Source of the DNA: Phenylobacterium sp.
GTDB lineage: Bacteria; Pseudomonadota; Alphaproteobacteria; Caulobacterales; Caulobacteraceae
Length of the DNA: 57,546 nt
Direction of reading: 5' to 3'
Assembly (NCBI RefSeq): GCF_025934275.1
Contig: NZ_JAICYI010000015.1
Span: 1 to 57,546, forward strand
In this document: positions 8,436 to 16,034 of the stretch, one piece after another
How the letters are laid out: each line of letters begins with the position of its first letter
How positions within the stretch are numbered: the first letter of the stretch is position 1
Translations under genes and position numbers: made by a program
The notes under the pieces: generated by a model
What the model was told of the DNA's origin: nothing
The model's input: only the letters and a program-made list of their open reading frames with translations
Databases searched by the model: none

Positions 8436-8461
8436 GGAACCTGGGTCGTCGGATTCGCGTT
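8436..8461 (+). promoter_or_regulatory. EcfG-type promoter of the egtB-egtD gene
   Basis: Plus strand: GGAAC at 8436-8440, a 17-base spacer, CGTT at 8458-8461. This is an exact consensus match pointing at the ergothioneine gene, whose ATG is 85 bases downstream. It lies back to back with the minus-strand site at 8376-8400. Confidence 0.7.
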
Positions 8462-8545
8462 GCGCGGCGTTCTCGGGAAACGGGGCGCTCGATCTTGAAA
8501 CGCGCCGGGAGCGACCACACGTCGTTCGCTTGAACGGGGGAGCGC

Positions 8546-10774
8546 ATGAGCCAGCCGGACGAGCCCACCAGGATCGCCGCCCCGCAGGCCGAGGCGCCGC
8601 GGACGCTTGTCGCCCGCTACCGCGCCGTCCGCCGCGCGAGCGAGGCGCTGGCCCGCGCCCTCACGCCGGAGGACCAGCAGGCCCAGTCGATGCCGGACGC
8701 CAGCCCCACCAAGTGGCACCTGGCGCACACCAGCTGGTTCTTCGAGACCTTCCTCCTGGAGCCGAGGCTCGCCGGCTACAGACCTTTCGACCCGCGGTTC
8801 GCCTACCTCTTCAACTCCTATTACGAGGCCCTGGGCCCGCGCCAGCCGCGCCCCGAGCGCGGTCTGCTGACGCGTCCCTCGGTCGCCGACGTGATCGCCT
8901 ATCGCCGCCATGTGGACGAGGCCATGGCGCGGCTCCTCGCGACGGAATCCGAGGACGCTCTGCGGCCGCTCGTCGAGCTCGGTCTGGCCCACGAGGAGCA
9001 GCATCAGGAGCTGATCCTGATGGACATCCTGCACCTCTTCGCGGCCTCGCCGCTGCATCCCGCCTATGCGCCGCCCCGGCGCACCGCGACCGTCGAGGTC
9101 ACCCCGCTCGGCTTCGTGGCCTTCCAGGGCGGACTCACCGAGATCGGCCATGCCGGCGAAGGCTTCGCGTTCGACAACGAGACGCCTCGGCACCGGGTCT
9201 GGCTCGAGCCCTTCGAGCTCGCCGACCGGCTGGTCACCAACGGCGAATGGCTCGCCTTCATGCGCGACGGCGGCTACCGCCGCCCCGGGCTGTGGCTCTC
9301 CGAGGGCTGGGCCCGGGTGCAAGCCGAGGGCTGGGAGGCTCCGCTCTACTGGCGGCAGGCCGAGGAGGGCTGGCTGGAAATGGGCCTGCACGGGCTCAGG
9401 GCGCTGGATCACGCGGCGCCGGTCAGCCACGTCTCGCTCTACGAGGCCGAGGCCTACGCGGCCTGGGCCGGCGCGCGCCTGCCCACCGAAGCCGAGTGGG
9501 AGCATGCCGCCCGCGAGGTGCGCTCCGGTGGTGGCGAGTTTCTGGGATCCGGCTGGCTGCATGCCGCGCCCGCCACCCCGGGTCCCGGGCTTCGCCAGAT
9601 GTTCGGCGACCTCTGGGAGTGGACCCGCAGCGCCTATTCCCCCTATCCGGGGTTCCGGCCCGCGGCCGGCGCGGTCGGCGAGTACAACGGCAAGTTCATG
9701 GCCGGCCAGTTCGTGCTGCGCGGCGGCGCCTGCGTGACGCCAGCCGGCCATGTGCGGCCGAGCTATCGCAATTTCTTCTACCCGCACCAACGCTGGATGT
9801 TCTCCGGCGTGCGGCTCGCGCGGGACACAGCGCCGGGTCGCGAGCCGGCGCAGCCGGACGCCGAGTTCGAGCGAGACGTGCTGCTGGGCCTTGCGAAGCC
9901 GCAGAAGTCGGTTCCGCCCAAGTACTTCTACGACGCCGAGGGCTCGCGGCTGTTCGAGGCGATCTGCGAGCTTCCCGAATACTACCCGACCCGCACGGAG
10001 ATCGGCCTGCTTCGCCGCATCGCCCCCGAGATCGCCGCCGAGATCCCCGGGAACGCCGCGCTGGTGGAGTTCGGCAGCGGTGCGAGCCTCAAGACCCGCG
10101 TGGTGCTGGAGGCGGCCCCCCAGGTCGCCGTCTACGCGCCGATCGACATCAGCCCGCAGGCGCTGTCGGCCGCCGCCAAGGCCATCGGCCGCGACTATCC
10201 CGGGCTGGCGCTCGCGCCGCTGGCGGAGGACTTCACCCGCGCGCTCGAGCTGCCGCCGCAAGCGCGCGGCCGCCCCGTCGTCGGATTCTTCCCGGGTTCG
10301 ACCATCGGCAACTTCACGCCGGAGGAGGCGAGGGCGTTCCTGGAGCGCGCGCGCCGCCTGCTGGGCGACGGCGCGGGCTTCCTGGTCGGGCTCGATCTGA
10401 TCAAGCCCGAGCCGCAGCTGATCGCAGCCTATGACGATGCGCTGGGCGTCACCGCCGCCTTCAACAAGAACCTGCTGGGCCGGATGAACCGCGAGCTCGG
10501 GGCCGACTTCGATCTCGAGGCCTTCGATCACCGAGCGGTGTGGAGCGCCGCCGAGAGCCGGATCGAGATGCACCTGAAGAGCCGGCGCCATCAGGACGTC
10601 GTCGTGGCGGGCCGGCGGTTCCATTTCGTGGTCGGGGAAACCCTGCACACGGAGAACTCGTACAAGTTCACCGTCGAGGGCTTCGCGCGGCTGGCGGCGG
10701 AAGCGGGCTGGACGCTCCAGCGGGCATGGACCGAGGCCCAGCCCGCCTTCGCGGTCGTGCTCCTGAAGGCTTAG
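8546..10774 (+). CDS. Bifunctional ergothioneine enzyme: EgtB sulfoxide synthase fused to EgtD histidine methyltransferase
   Basis: 742 residues in one uninterrupted frame. Residues about 20-165 are a DinB-like domain with iron-ligand candidates in WHLAHTSWFFE (H58/H61) and HEEQHQE (H149, H153). Residues about 180-425 are the formylglycine-enzyme-like domain (RLPTEAEWEHAAREV, FGDLWEWTRSAYSPYPGF, SYRNFFYPHQRWMFSGVRLA). After a short linker, about 435-742 is EgtD: PPKYFYDAEGSRLFE, LPEYYPTRTE, FGSGASLKTR (SAM site) and GFFPGSTIGNF. EgtD makes hercynine from histidine and SAM; EgtB adds sulfur with Fe and O2. GGGGGAGCGC precedes the ATG. Bacteria usually keep these as two genes; no egtA, egtC or egtE is nearby. 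Confidence 0.93.
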   Translation: MSQPDEPTRIAAPQAEAPRTLVARYRAVRRASEALARALTPEDQQAQSMPDASPTKWHLAHTSWFFETFLLEPRLAGYRPFDPRFAYLFNSYYEALGPRQPRPERGLLTRPSVADVIAYRRHVDEAMARLLATESEDALRPLVELGLAHEEQHQELILMDILHLFAASPLHPAYAPPRRTATVEVTPLGFVAFQGGLTEIGHAGEGFAFDNETPRHRVWLEPFELADRLVTNGEWLAFMRDGGYRRPGLWLSEGWARVQAEGWEAPLYWRQAEEGWLEMGLHGLRALDHAAPVSHVSLYEAEAYAAWAGARLPTEAEWEHAAREVRSGGGEFLGSGWLHAAPATPGPGLRQMFGDLWEWTRSAYSPYPGFRPAAGAVGEYNGKFMAGQFVLRGGACVTPAGHVRPSYRNFFYPHQRWMFSGVRLARDTAPGREPAQPDAEFERDVLLGLAKPQKSVPPKYFYDAEGSRLFEAICELPEYYPTRTEIGLLRRIAPEIAAEIPGNAALVEFGSGASLKTRVVLEAAPQVAVYAPIDISPQALSAAAKAIGRDYPGLALAPLAEDFTRALELPPQARGRPVVGFFPGSTIGNFTPEEARAFLERARRLLGDGAGFLVGLDLIKPEPQLIAAYDDALGVTAAFNKNLLGRMNRELGADFDLEAFDHRAVWSAAESRIEMHLKSRRHQDVVVAGRRFHFVVGETLHTENSYKFTVEGFARLAAEAGWTLQRAWTEAQPAFAVVLLKA

Positions 10775-10983
10775 CCGGAGCGGCTGCGCGAGCGGCCGCC
10801 GCCGCGGGAGGCTTCGCCGCCCTTGCGCCCGGCCGAAGCGGCCAGGTCGCGGTCTTTGGCGAAGCTGCGCTTCTCGCCGGGCACCGAGGCGCCGCCCTTG
10901 CGGGTGATTTCGCGACGACGTTCGGGGTTCATCGCGGCGAAACCTCGGCGCGCGCGCGGCTTATTGGATTCAACGCTGGGCAT
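10771..10983 (-). CDS. KGG-repeat general stress protein
   Basis: 70 residues, highly basic, with the stress-induced KGG motif: MNPERRREITRKGGASVPGEKRSF near 18-41 and a second degenerate copy, DRDLAASAGRKGGEASRGGG, near 44-64. Proteins of this type (YciG/GsiB-like) accumulate in stationary phase or osmotic stress and are thought to be hydrophilic protectants. The stop interlocks with that of the ergothioneine gene in a TTAG tetranucleotide. I found no EcfG consensus upstream of its start, though stress control is common for the family. Confidence 0.85.
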   Translation of the reverse strand: MPSVESNKPRARRGFAAMNPERRREITRKGGASVPGEKRSFAKDRDLAASAGRKGGEASRGGGRSRSRSG

Positions 10984-11374
10984 CAGAACGGCTCTCCTAA
11001 TCGGGTGTGGTCAGGGCGAGCGAGGCGCGAGCTGGCGGGGCCGTTGCTCAGGCGGCCGCCCCGGCCCGAGACGCGCATCACCACGCGTCCCGGCCCGACC
11101 GGAAAATTCGGCTGTAAGGGGATTTCCGGCTCGGACATGGCGCCTCGCAGGGGGTTGCGGTCAGGCTAACCATCGAGACGCAGCCAAGGTTGCGTTCGCC
11201 GCCACACGAGTTTTTCGCAAGCCCGTGAAGCCGTTGCGGGTCGCGCCACGAAGCTTCGCGCCAGCGGCTATTTCGTGCGGCCTGTATCGGACCGATCGGG
11301 ATGCGGAAGCTGGCGGCGCTTCTTCTGGCGAAAATCGGCGTCGTGCGGCAGGTTATACTTAGACGGGCTGCGCT
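10984..11374. other. 391-base gap with nothing recognised
   Basis: The stretch between the KGG gene start and the end of the histidine kinase gene has long open frames on the plus strand, but these are Arg/Ala-rich and match no family pattern I know. I see no tRNA, clear hairpin with a U-tract, or promoter match. It should hold the promoter of the KGG gene. Confidence 0.5.
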
Positions 11375-12718
11375 CTAGAGCGGCAGTTGCACCCGCGCGG
11401 TGAGGCCGCCGCCGGCGCGGTTGACGAGGGCGACGTCGCCGCCATGGCCGCGGGCGATGGAGCGCACGATGGCCAGGCCCAGGCCCGCGCCGCCGGTCTG
11501 GCGGTTGCGCGACGGCTCGCGCCGATAGAAGGGCTCGAACACCCGTTCGCGATCGGTGGGCGGGATCCCCGGGCCGTCGTCGTCGATCTCGACCACCGCG
11601 GTCGCGCCCTGGCGCGTGACCCGCGCGCTGGCCCGGCCGCCGAACTTCACGGCGTTGTCGAGCAGGTTGGCGAACAGCCGCCTGAGCGCCATGGGATCGC
11701 CTTCCAGCACCACCTTCTCGCCGGTCTCGATCTCGGTCCTCGCGCCGGTCTCGGCCATTTCGTCGCAGAGGCTCTCGAGCAGGGAGGAGAGCTCCAATGG
11801 CGTGCGCTGGCCGGGCTGGCCGGCGTCGCGCACAAAGGTCAGCGCCGCCGAGATCATCGCCTCCATCTGGTCGATGTCGGCGCTGATCTTGGCCCGCTGG
11901 TCCTCCGGCAGGGACTCGATGCGGAAGCGAAGGCGGGTTAGGGGGGTGCGCAGATCGTGCGCGATGGCGCCCACCATGGCCGTGCGGTCCTCCACGTAGC
12001 GCCGCAGCCGCTCCTGCATGTCGTTGAAGGCGCGCACCGCGACGCCGATCTCCGCCGAGCCCCGGAGCGCCAGCGCAGGGGCGCGGGGATCGCGGCCGAG
12101 CCGCTCGGCCGCGCCGGCGAACAGACGGATCGGCGCCGACAGCCGTCGCGCGAAGATGTAGGCCACCGGCGCCATGGCCAGCGCCGAAAGCACGAACCAG
12201 AGCGCGATCCGCTGCTGCCAGGGATTGAGCCCGAAGGCGGGCTGCGGGCGCACCTCGTCATAGCGCCCGTCGGGACGCTTCACGGCCACCTCGAAGGGGG
12301 CCACGAGGAAGTGCTCCTCATTGACGCCTTCGCGCACGATCTTGTCGCGCAATGTCCGGAGCACCCGCCGGTCGGAGAAGGGATTGCGGTCGACGGCGAT
12401 GACCACCCGGTTCGGGGCGACGGCCAGGTTCCTGGCGATTTCCGCGCGCAGCGTCGGAGCCAGGCGGGTGTCGAGCGGCACGCCCGCCGGCGCGCTGACG
12501 GTGCGCAGCTCCAGCGGCCGCCGCTCCGTGAACAGGGCCTTTCCGCCCCGGAAGGTCTGGACGATCTCGCTCAGCCGATAGAAGTCGGGCGTCGGGGGCG
12601 GCAGGTTGAAGATCAGCACCAGGCTGATCACCTCGGCCGCGACCAGGGTCAGCATGGCCAGCGCCAGCAGCTGGACGAACAGCGACGCCGTCGGCCGCCC
12701 CCGCGAGGCCAGTCTCAT
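11375..12718 (-). CDS. Sensor histidine kinase, EnvZ-like
   Basis: 447 residues. A first membrane helix near 13-37, a periplasmic domain of about 130 residues, and a second helix near 171-191 are followed by a HAMP segment (RRLSAPIRLFAGAAERLGRD). The HisKA domain contains AIAHDLRTPLTRLRFR with the phosphorylated His at 254. The ATPase domain has N (LFANLLDNAVKFGG), G1 (DDDGPGIPP) and G2 (GGAGLGLAIV) boxes. The ATG overlaps the stop of the response regulator as ATGA. The signal is unknown. The third gene of the unit is a metallo-beta-lactamase-fold hydrolase. Confidence 0.93.
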   Translation of the reverse strand: MRLASRGRPTASLFVQLLALAMLTLVAAEVISLVLIFNLPPPTPDFYRLSEIVQTFRGGKALFTERRPLELRTVSAPAGVPLDTRLAPTLRAEIARNLAVAPNRVVIAVDRNPFSDRRVLRTLRDKIVREGVNEEHFLVAPFEVAVKRPDGRYDEVRPQPAFGLNPWQQRIALWFVLSALAMAPVAYIFARRLSAPIRLFAGAAERLGRDPRAPALALRGSAEIGVAVRAFNDMQERLRRYVEDRTAMVGAIAHDLRTPLTRLRFRIESLPEDQRAKISADIDQMEAMISAALTFVRDAGQPGQRTPLELSSLLESLCDEMAETGARTEIETGEKVVLEGDPMALRRLFANLLDNAVKFGGRASARVTRQGATAVVEIDDDGPGIPPTDRERVFEPFYRREPSRNRQTGGAGLGLAIVRSIARGHGGDVALVNRAGGGLTARVQLPL

Positions 12719-13452
12719 GCCCGCCTCACCTTGGCCGTGAACATATAGCCTTCGTTGCGAATGGTGCGGATCAGGTCCTGCCCGCCGCCGCCGTCGTCAA
12801 GCTTGCGGCGCAGACGGCTGATCTGCACGTCGATCGCCCGGTCGAAGGCGTCGGAATCGGGACCGCGCGCCAGTTCGAGCAGCTGGTCGCGGGTCAGCAC
12901 CCGCTGCGGCCGCTCGACGAACACTCGCAGCAGCGAGAACTCCCCGGACGACAGGTTCACCACCACGCCCTGCGGGGAGCGCAGTTCGCGACGGACGAGA
13001 TCGAGCGCCCAGCCGGCGAATTCGCACGAGGCGCCTACCGTGCTGCTCGCGCCGCGCGACTCGGCGCGTCGCAGCACCGCGCGGATCCGCGCCAGGAGCT
13101 CGCGCGGATTGCACGGCTTGGCGAGGTAGTCGTCGGCGCCGAGCTCCAGGCCCACGATGCGGTCGGTGTCCTCGCCCATGGCCGAGAGCATGATGATCGG
13201 CGGCCCGCCGTCGCGGGAGGCGCCGCGCCGGCAGACCGCCAGCCCGTCCTCCCCCGGCAGCATGACGTCGAGCACGATCAAGTCGACGGGCCCGCGCTCA
13301 AGCGCCCGCTCCATCTCGCGCGCGTCGGCGGCGGTCGACACCGTGTAGCCGTGGCGGCCCAGGAATTCGGAGACCACGTCGCGGATGCCCGGATCGTCGT
13401 CCACCATCAGGATGCGAGCCCCCTGGGCGGTCATGTCTTGCGCGGTCTCCAT
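12715..13452 (-). CDS. OmpR/PhoB-family response regulator
   Basis: 245 residues from the ATG at 13452; a GTG at 13482 and an ATG at 13434 are alternatives. The receiver domain has the acidic cluster VDDDPG near 17-22, the phosphorylated Asp in LIVLDVMLPGEDG (D62) and the conserved Lys in DYLAKPCNPRELLARI. The winged-helix DNA-binding domain ends with FDRAIDVQISRLRRKLDDGGGGQDLIRTIRNEGYMF, typical of OmpR/PhoB. It pairs with the histidine kinase that follows, and lies about 50 bp after the hydrolase gene. Confidence 0.93.
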   Translation of the reverse strand: METAQDMTAQGARILMVDDDPGIRDVVSEFLGRHGYTVSTAADAREMERALERGPVDLIVLDVMLPGEDGLAVCRRGASRDGGPPIIMLSAMGEDTDRIVGLELGADDYLAKPCNPRELLARIRAVLRRAESRGASSTVGASCEFAGWALDLVRRELRSPQGVVVNLSSGEFSLLRVFVERPQRVLTRDQLLELARGPDSDAFDRAIDVQISRLRRKLDDGGGGQDLIRTIRNEGYMFTAKVRRA

Positions 13453-13501
13453 GCGCCGGATGCTGGAAGGTGAGGGTAACACCCGGATTTCGTGCTTGAA
13501 A

Positions 13502-14194
13502 TCAGCTTTGGAGCGGACCTTCGGCGAGGATCTCGTCGGCCACGAAGGGATTCGTCCGCCGCTCCTGGCCGAAGGTCGACATCGGGCCGTGGCCAGGCAC
13601 GAAGCTCACGTCGTCGCCGAGCGGCCAGAGCTTCTCGGTGATCGAGCGGATCAGCGTCTGGTAGTCGCCACGCGGGAAGTCGGTGCGCCCGATGGAGCCC
13701 TGGAACAGCACGTCGCCCACCTGGGCGAAGCGCGCGCCCGGATGGAAGAAGATGACATGCCCCGGCGTGTGGCCGGGACAGTGGCGGACCTCGAAGCGGG
13801 TTTCTCCCAGCGTCACGGTGTCGCCCTCCTCGAGCCAGCGGTCCGGGGTGAATCCCTTGGCGTCGGGCATGCCCCAGCGGGCGGCGGAGGCCTCGATCTG
13901 GTCGATCCAGAAGGCATCCTCGCGATGCGGCCCCTCGATCGGCGCGCCGGTCGCCGCCTTCAGCGCCGCGGTCCCGCCGGCGTGGTCGAGATGGCCGTGG
14001 GTGACCCAGATCTTCTCCAGATCGAGCTCGTACTGCTGCAGCGCCGCCAGCAGGCGAGGGACCTCGCCGCCGGGATCGATCACCGCCGCTTTCTTGGTCT
14101 TGGCGCACCAGACGATCGTGCAGTTCTGCTGCAGCGGGGTGACCGGCGCGATCAGCGCATGAATGGGCAGGTCGGGGCGGGCGGGGGCGTTCAA
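13502..14194 (-). CDS. Metallo-beta-lactamase-fold hydrolase, glyoxalase II-like
   Basis: 230 residues with the metal motif THGHLDHAGG near residues 64-73, further ligands in CPGHTPGH (near 139-146), the GDVLFQGSIGRTD aspartate near 158 and a final FVPGHG histidine near 200. The size and motifs resemble the YcbL/GloB-like small hydrolases that act on glutathione or other thioesters. It starts at an ATG just inside the open frame. It appears to be the first gene of a three-gene unit with the regulator and kinase, which may respond to the same stress. Confidence 0.88.
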   Translation of the reverse strand: MNAPARPDLPIHALIAPVTPLQQNCTIVWCAKTKKAAVIDPGGEVPRLLAALQQYELDLEKIWVTHGHLDHAGGTAALKAATGAPIEGPHREDAFWIDQIEASAARWGMPDAKGFTPDRWLEEGDTVTLGETRFEVRHCPGHTPGHVIFFHPGARFAQVGDVLFQGSIGRTDFPRGDYQTLIRSITEKLWPLGDDVSFVPGHGPMSTFGQERRTNPFVADEILAEGPLQS

Positions 14195-14378
14195 GATCGA
14201 ATCCTATGGCTCCGCGGCGCGGCGCGGTTCGCCCTAAGAATAGGAAGACCGCGCGAAACCACAACAAACCCCGGCGCTTGCGCCGCAGCCTGCAAGCCCC
14301 GATTGCCGGGGGCGGGCGGCGCGGCTAGCGTGCCCTCAAACACCCGCTCGGGGGAGTCGGGGATTCGAGGAAGCCCTA

Positions 14379-15971
14379 ATGGCCAACGCGTCAGGCATCT
14401 CGCGCATCTTCCTGCGCAAATCCGTCGGCCAGATCCAGGCCGAGCACGAGCACGGGGAGCTCAAGCGCACGCTGGGCGCGCTGAACCTGGTGCTGCTGGG
14501 CATCGGCTGCATCATCGGCACCGGCATCTTCGTGCTCACCGGCCGGGCGGCGGCTCAGTACTCCGGCCCGGCGATCATGGTCTCCTTCGTCATCACCGGC
14601 GTGCTCTGCGCGCTGGTCGCCCTCTGCTACGCCGAGCTGGCGTCGGCCTTGCCGGTTTCAGGCTCGGCCTATTCCTACACCTACGCGTCCATGGGCGAAG
14701 GAGCGGCCTGGGTCATGGGCCTGCTGCTGCTGCTCGAATACGGCCTGGCCGCCTCCACCGTCAGCGTCGGCTGGTCGGGCTATTTCGTCAGCCTGATGAA
14801 GGACCTGGGCTGGATCATCCCGCCGGAGCTCACCGCCGCGCCAGGGGTGGCCATCAAGGACGTCGCCGGTCACGTGGTCGGCACGGGCGTCGTCAACCTG
14901 CCCTCGATCATCGTCATCGCCCTGGTCACCCTGCTGCTGGTGCGCGGGGTCTCGGAAAGCGCCACGGTCAACAACATCATCGTGGCCATCAAGCTGACCG
15001 TGGTCATCGCCTTCATCGCCATCGGCTCGCGCTACGTGAACGCCGCGCACTGGAGCCCGCTCGTGCCGCCGCAGATCCCGGCGCCGCCGGCCGGCACGCC
15101 GATGGACATGTGGCACCAGATCGGCCGCGCGCTGGTCGCCGTCATCACCGGCGACAACTCCACCAAGTACGGCGTCGGCGGCGTCATCCACGGGGCGGCG
15201 ATCATCTTCTTCGCCTATCTCGGGTTCGAAGCGGTCTCCACCGCCGGGGCCGAGAGCCGCAATCCGGCCAAGGACATGCCGATCGGCATCCTGGGCGCCC
15301 TGATCATCTGCACGGCGCTCTATATCGCCACCTCAGCGGTGCTGGTCGGCATCGTGCCCTACAGCCAGCTCGACGTGCCCGCCCCGATCGCGCTCGCCAC
15401 CGACATGATGGGGCTGAAGTGGTTCTCCGCCCTGGTGAAGATCGGCGCCATCGCGGGCCTCTCCTCGGTGATGCTGGTGCTGCTCTACGGCCAGACCCGG
15501 ATCTTCTACACCATGAGCCGCGACGGCCTCCTGCCGCGCTCGCTGGCGACCGTCCACCCGAGGTTCCGGACGCCCTGGATCAACACCATCATCGTGGGCG
15601 TGGTCGCCATGGGCGCAGCGGGCTTCCTGTCGCTGGACGCGCTTTCGGACCTCTCGAACGTCGGCTCGCTCGCGGCCTTCGCCCTGGTCTGCATCACGGT
15701 GATCTACCTGCGCGTCAGCGAGCCCAACCTGACGCGGCCGTTCCGCACGCCGCTGTTCCCGGTGGTGCCGATCCTCGGCGCGATCATGTGTCTGATCCTG
15801 CTGCTCAGCCTGATGTCGACGCCCGCGACCCGGAAGTTCTTCCTGATCTACCTGGTGGCGGGGATCGTCATCTACTTCCTCTACGGCATCCGCATGTCGG
15901 CGCTCGGCCGCGGCATCATCGTCCGCGGCCACGAGGCCGAGCCCATGGAGCTGCCGAGCACCGACGAGTAG
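14379..15971 (+). CDS. APC-family amino acid permease
   Basis: 530 residues with about 12 membrane helices. The first helix carries the APC hallmark GIGCIIGTGIFVLTG (near 47-61). ALCYAELASALPVSGSAYSYTY follows, and FFAYLGFEAVSTAGAESRNPAKDMPIGI is typical of the cationic amino acid transporter/YfnA branch. It imports amino acids at the inner membrane; the substrate is not determined. CGAGGAAG stands just before the ATG. It is monocistronic or co-transcribed with hrpB. Confidence 0.93.
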   Translation: MANASGISRIFLRKSVGQIQAEHEHGELKRTLGALNLVLLGIGCIIGTGIFVLTGRAAAQYSGPAIMVSFVITGVLCALVALCYAELASALPVSGSAYSYTYASMGEGAAWVMGLLLLLEYGLAASTVSVGWSGYFVSLMKDLGWIIPPELTAAPGVAIKDVAGHVVGTGVVNLPSIIVIALVTLLLVRGVSESATVNNIIVAIKLTVVIAFIAIGSRYVNAAHWSPLVPPQIPAPPAGTPMDMWHQIGRALVAVITGDNSTKYGVGGVIHGAAIIFFAYLGFEAVSTAGAESRNPAKDMPIGILGALIICTALYIATSAVLVGIVPYSQLDVPAPIALATDMMGLKWFSALVKIGAIAGLSSVMLVLLYGQTRIFYTMSRDGLLPRSLATVHPRFRTPWINTIIVGVVAMGAAGFLSLDALSDLSNVGSLAAFALVCITVIYLRVSEPNLTRPFRTPLFPVVPILGAIMCLILLLSLMSTPATRKFFLIYLVAGIVIYFLYGIRMSALGRGIIVRGHEAEPMELPSTDE

Positions 15972-16034
15972 GGCTTCCGTCCCGAGCCGATGCGCCCTGC
16001 CGCACGCGCGGCGGAGGCGTGTTATGTGCGGCCC

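Noticed and set aside
8390..10648. 752-codon open frame antisense to the ergothioneine gene
   Set aside because: High-GC shadow of the real gene. It has no family motif and its residue mix (Arg, Gly, Leu, Ala) follows the opposite strand's codon pattern.
10984..11160. EcfG promoter for the KGG stress gene
   Set aside because: I searched for GGAAC-N16/17-CGTT on the minus strand and found no match, although the gene family is often stress-controlled.
11170..11374. Possible small gene before the histidine kinase end
   Set aside because: The open frames here are unremarkable Arg/Ala-rich reading of GC-rich DNA with no ribosome site or homology pattern.
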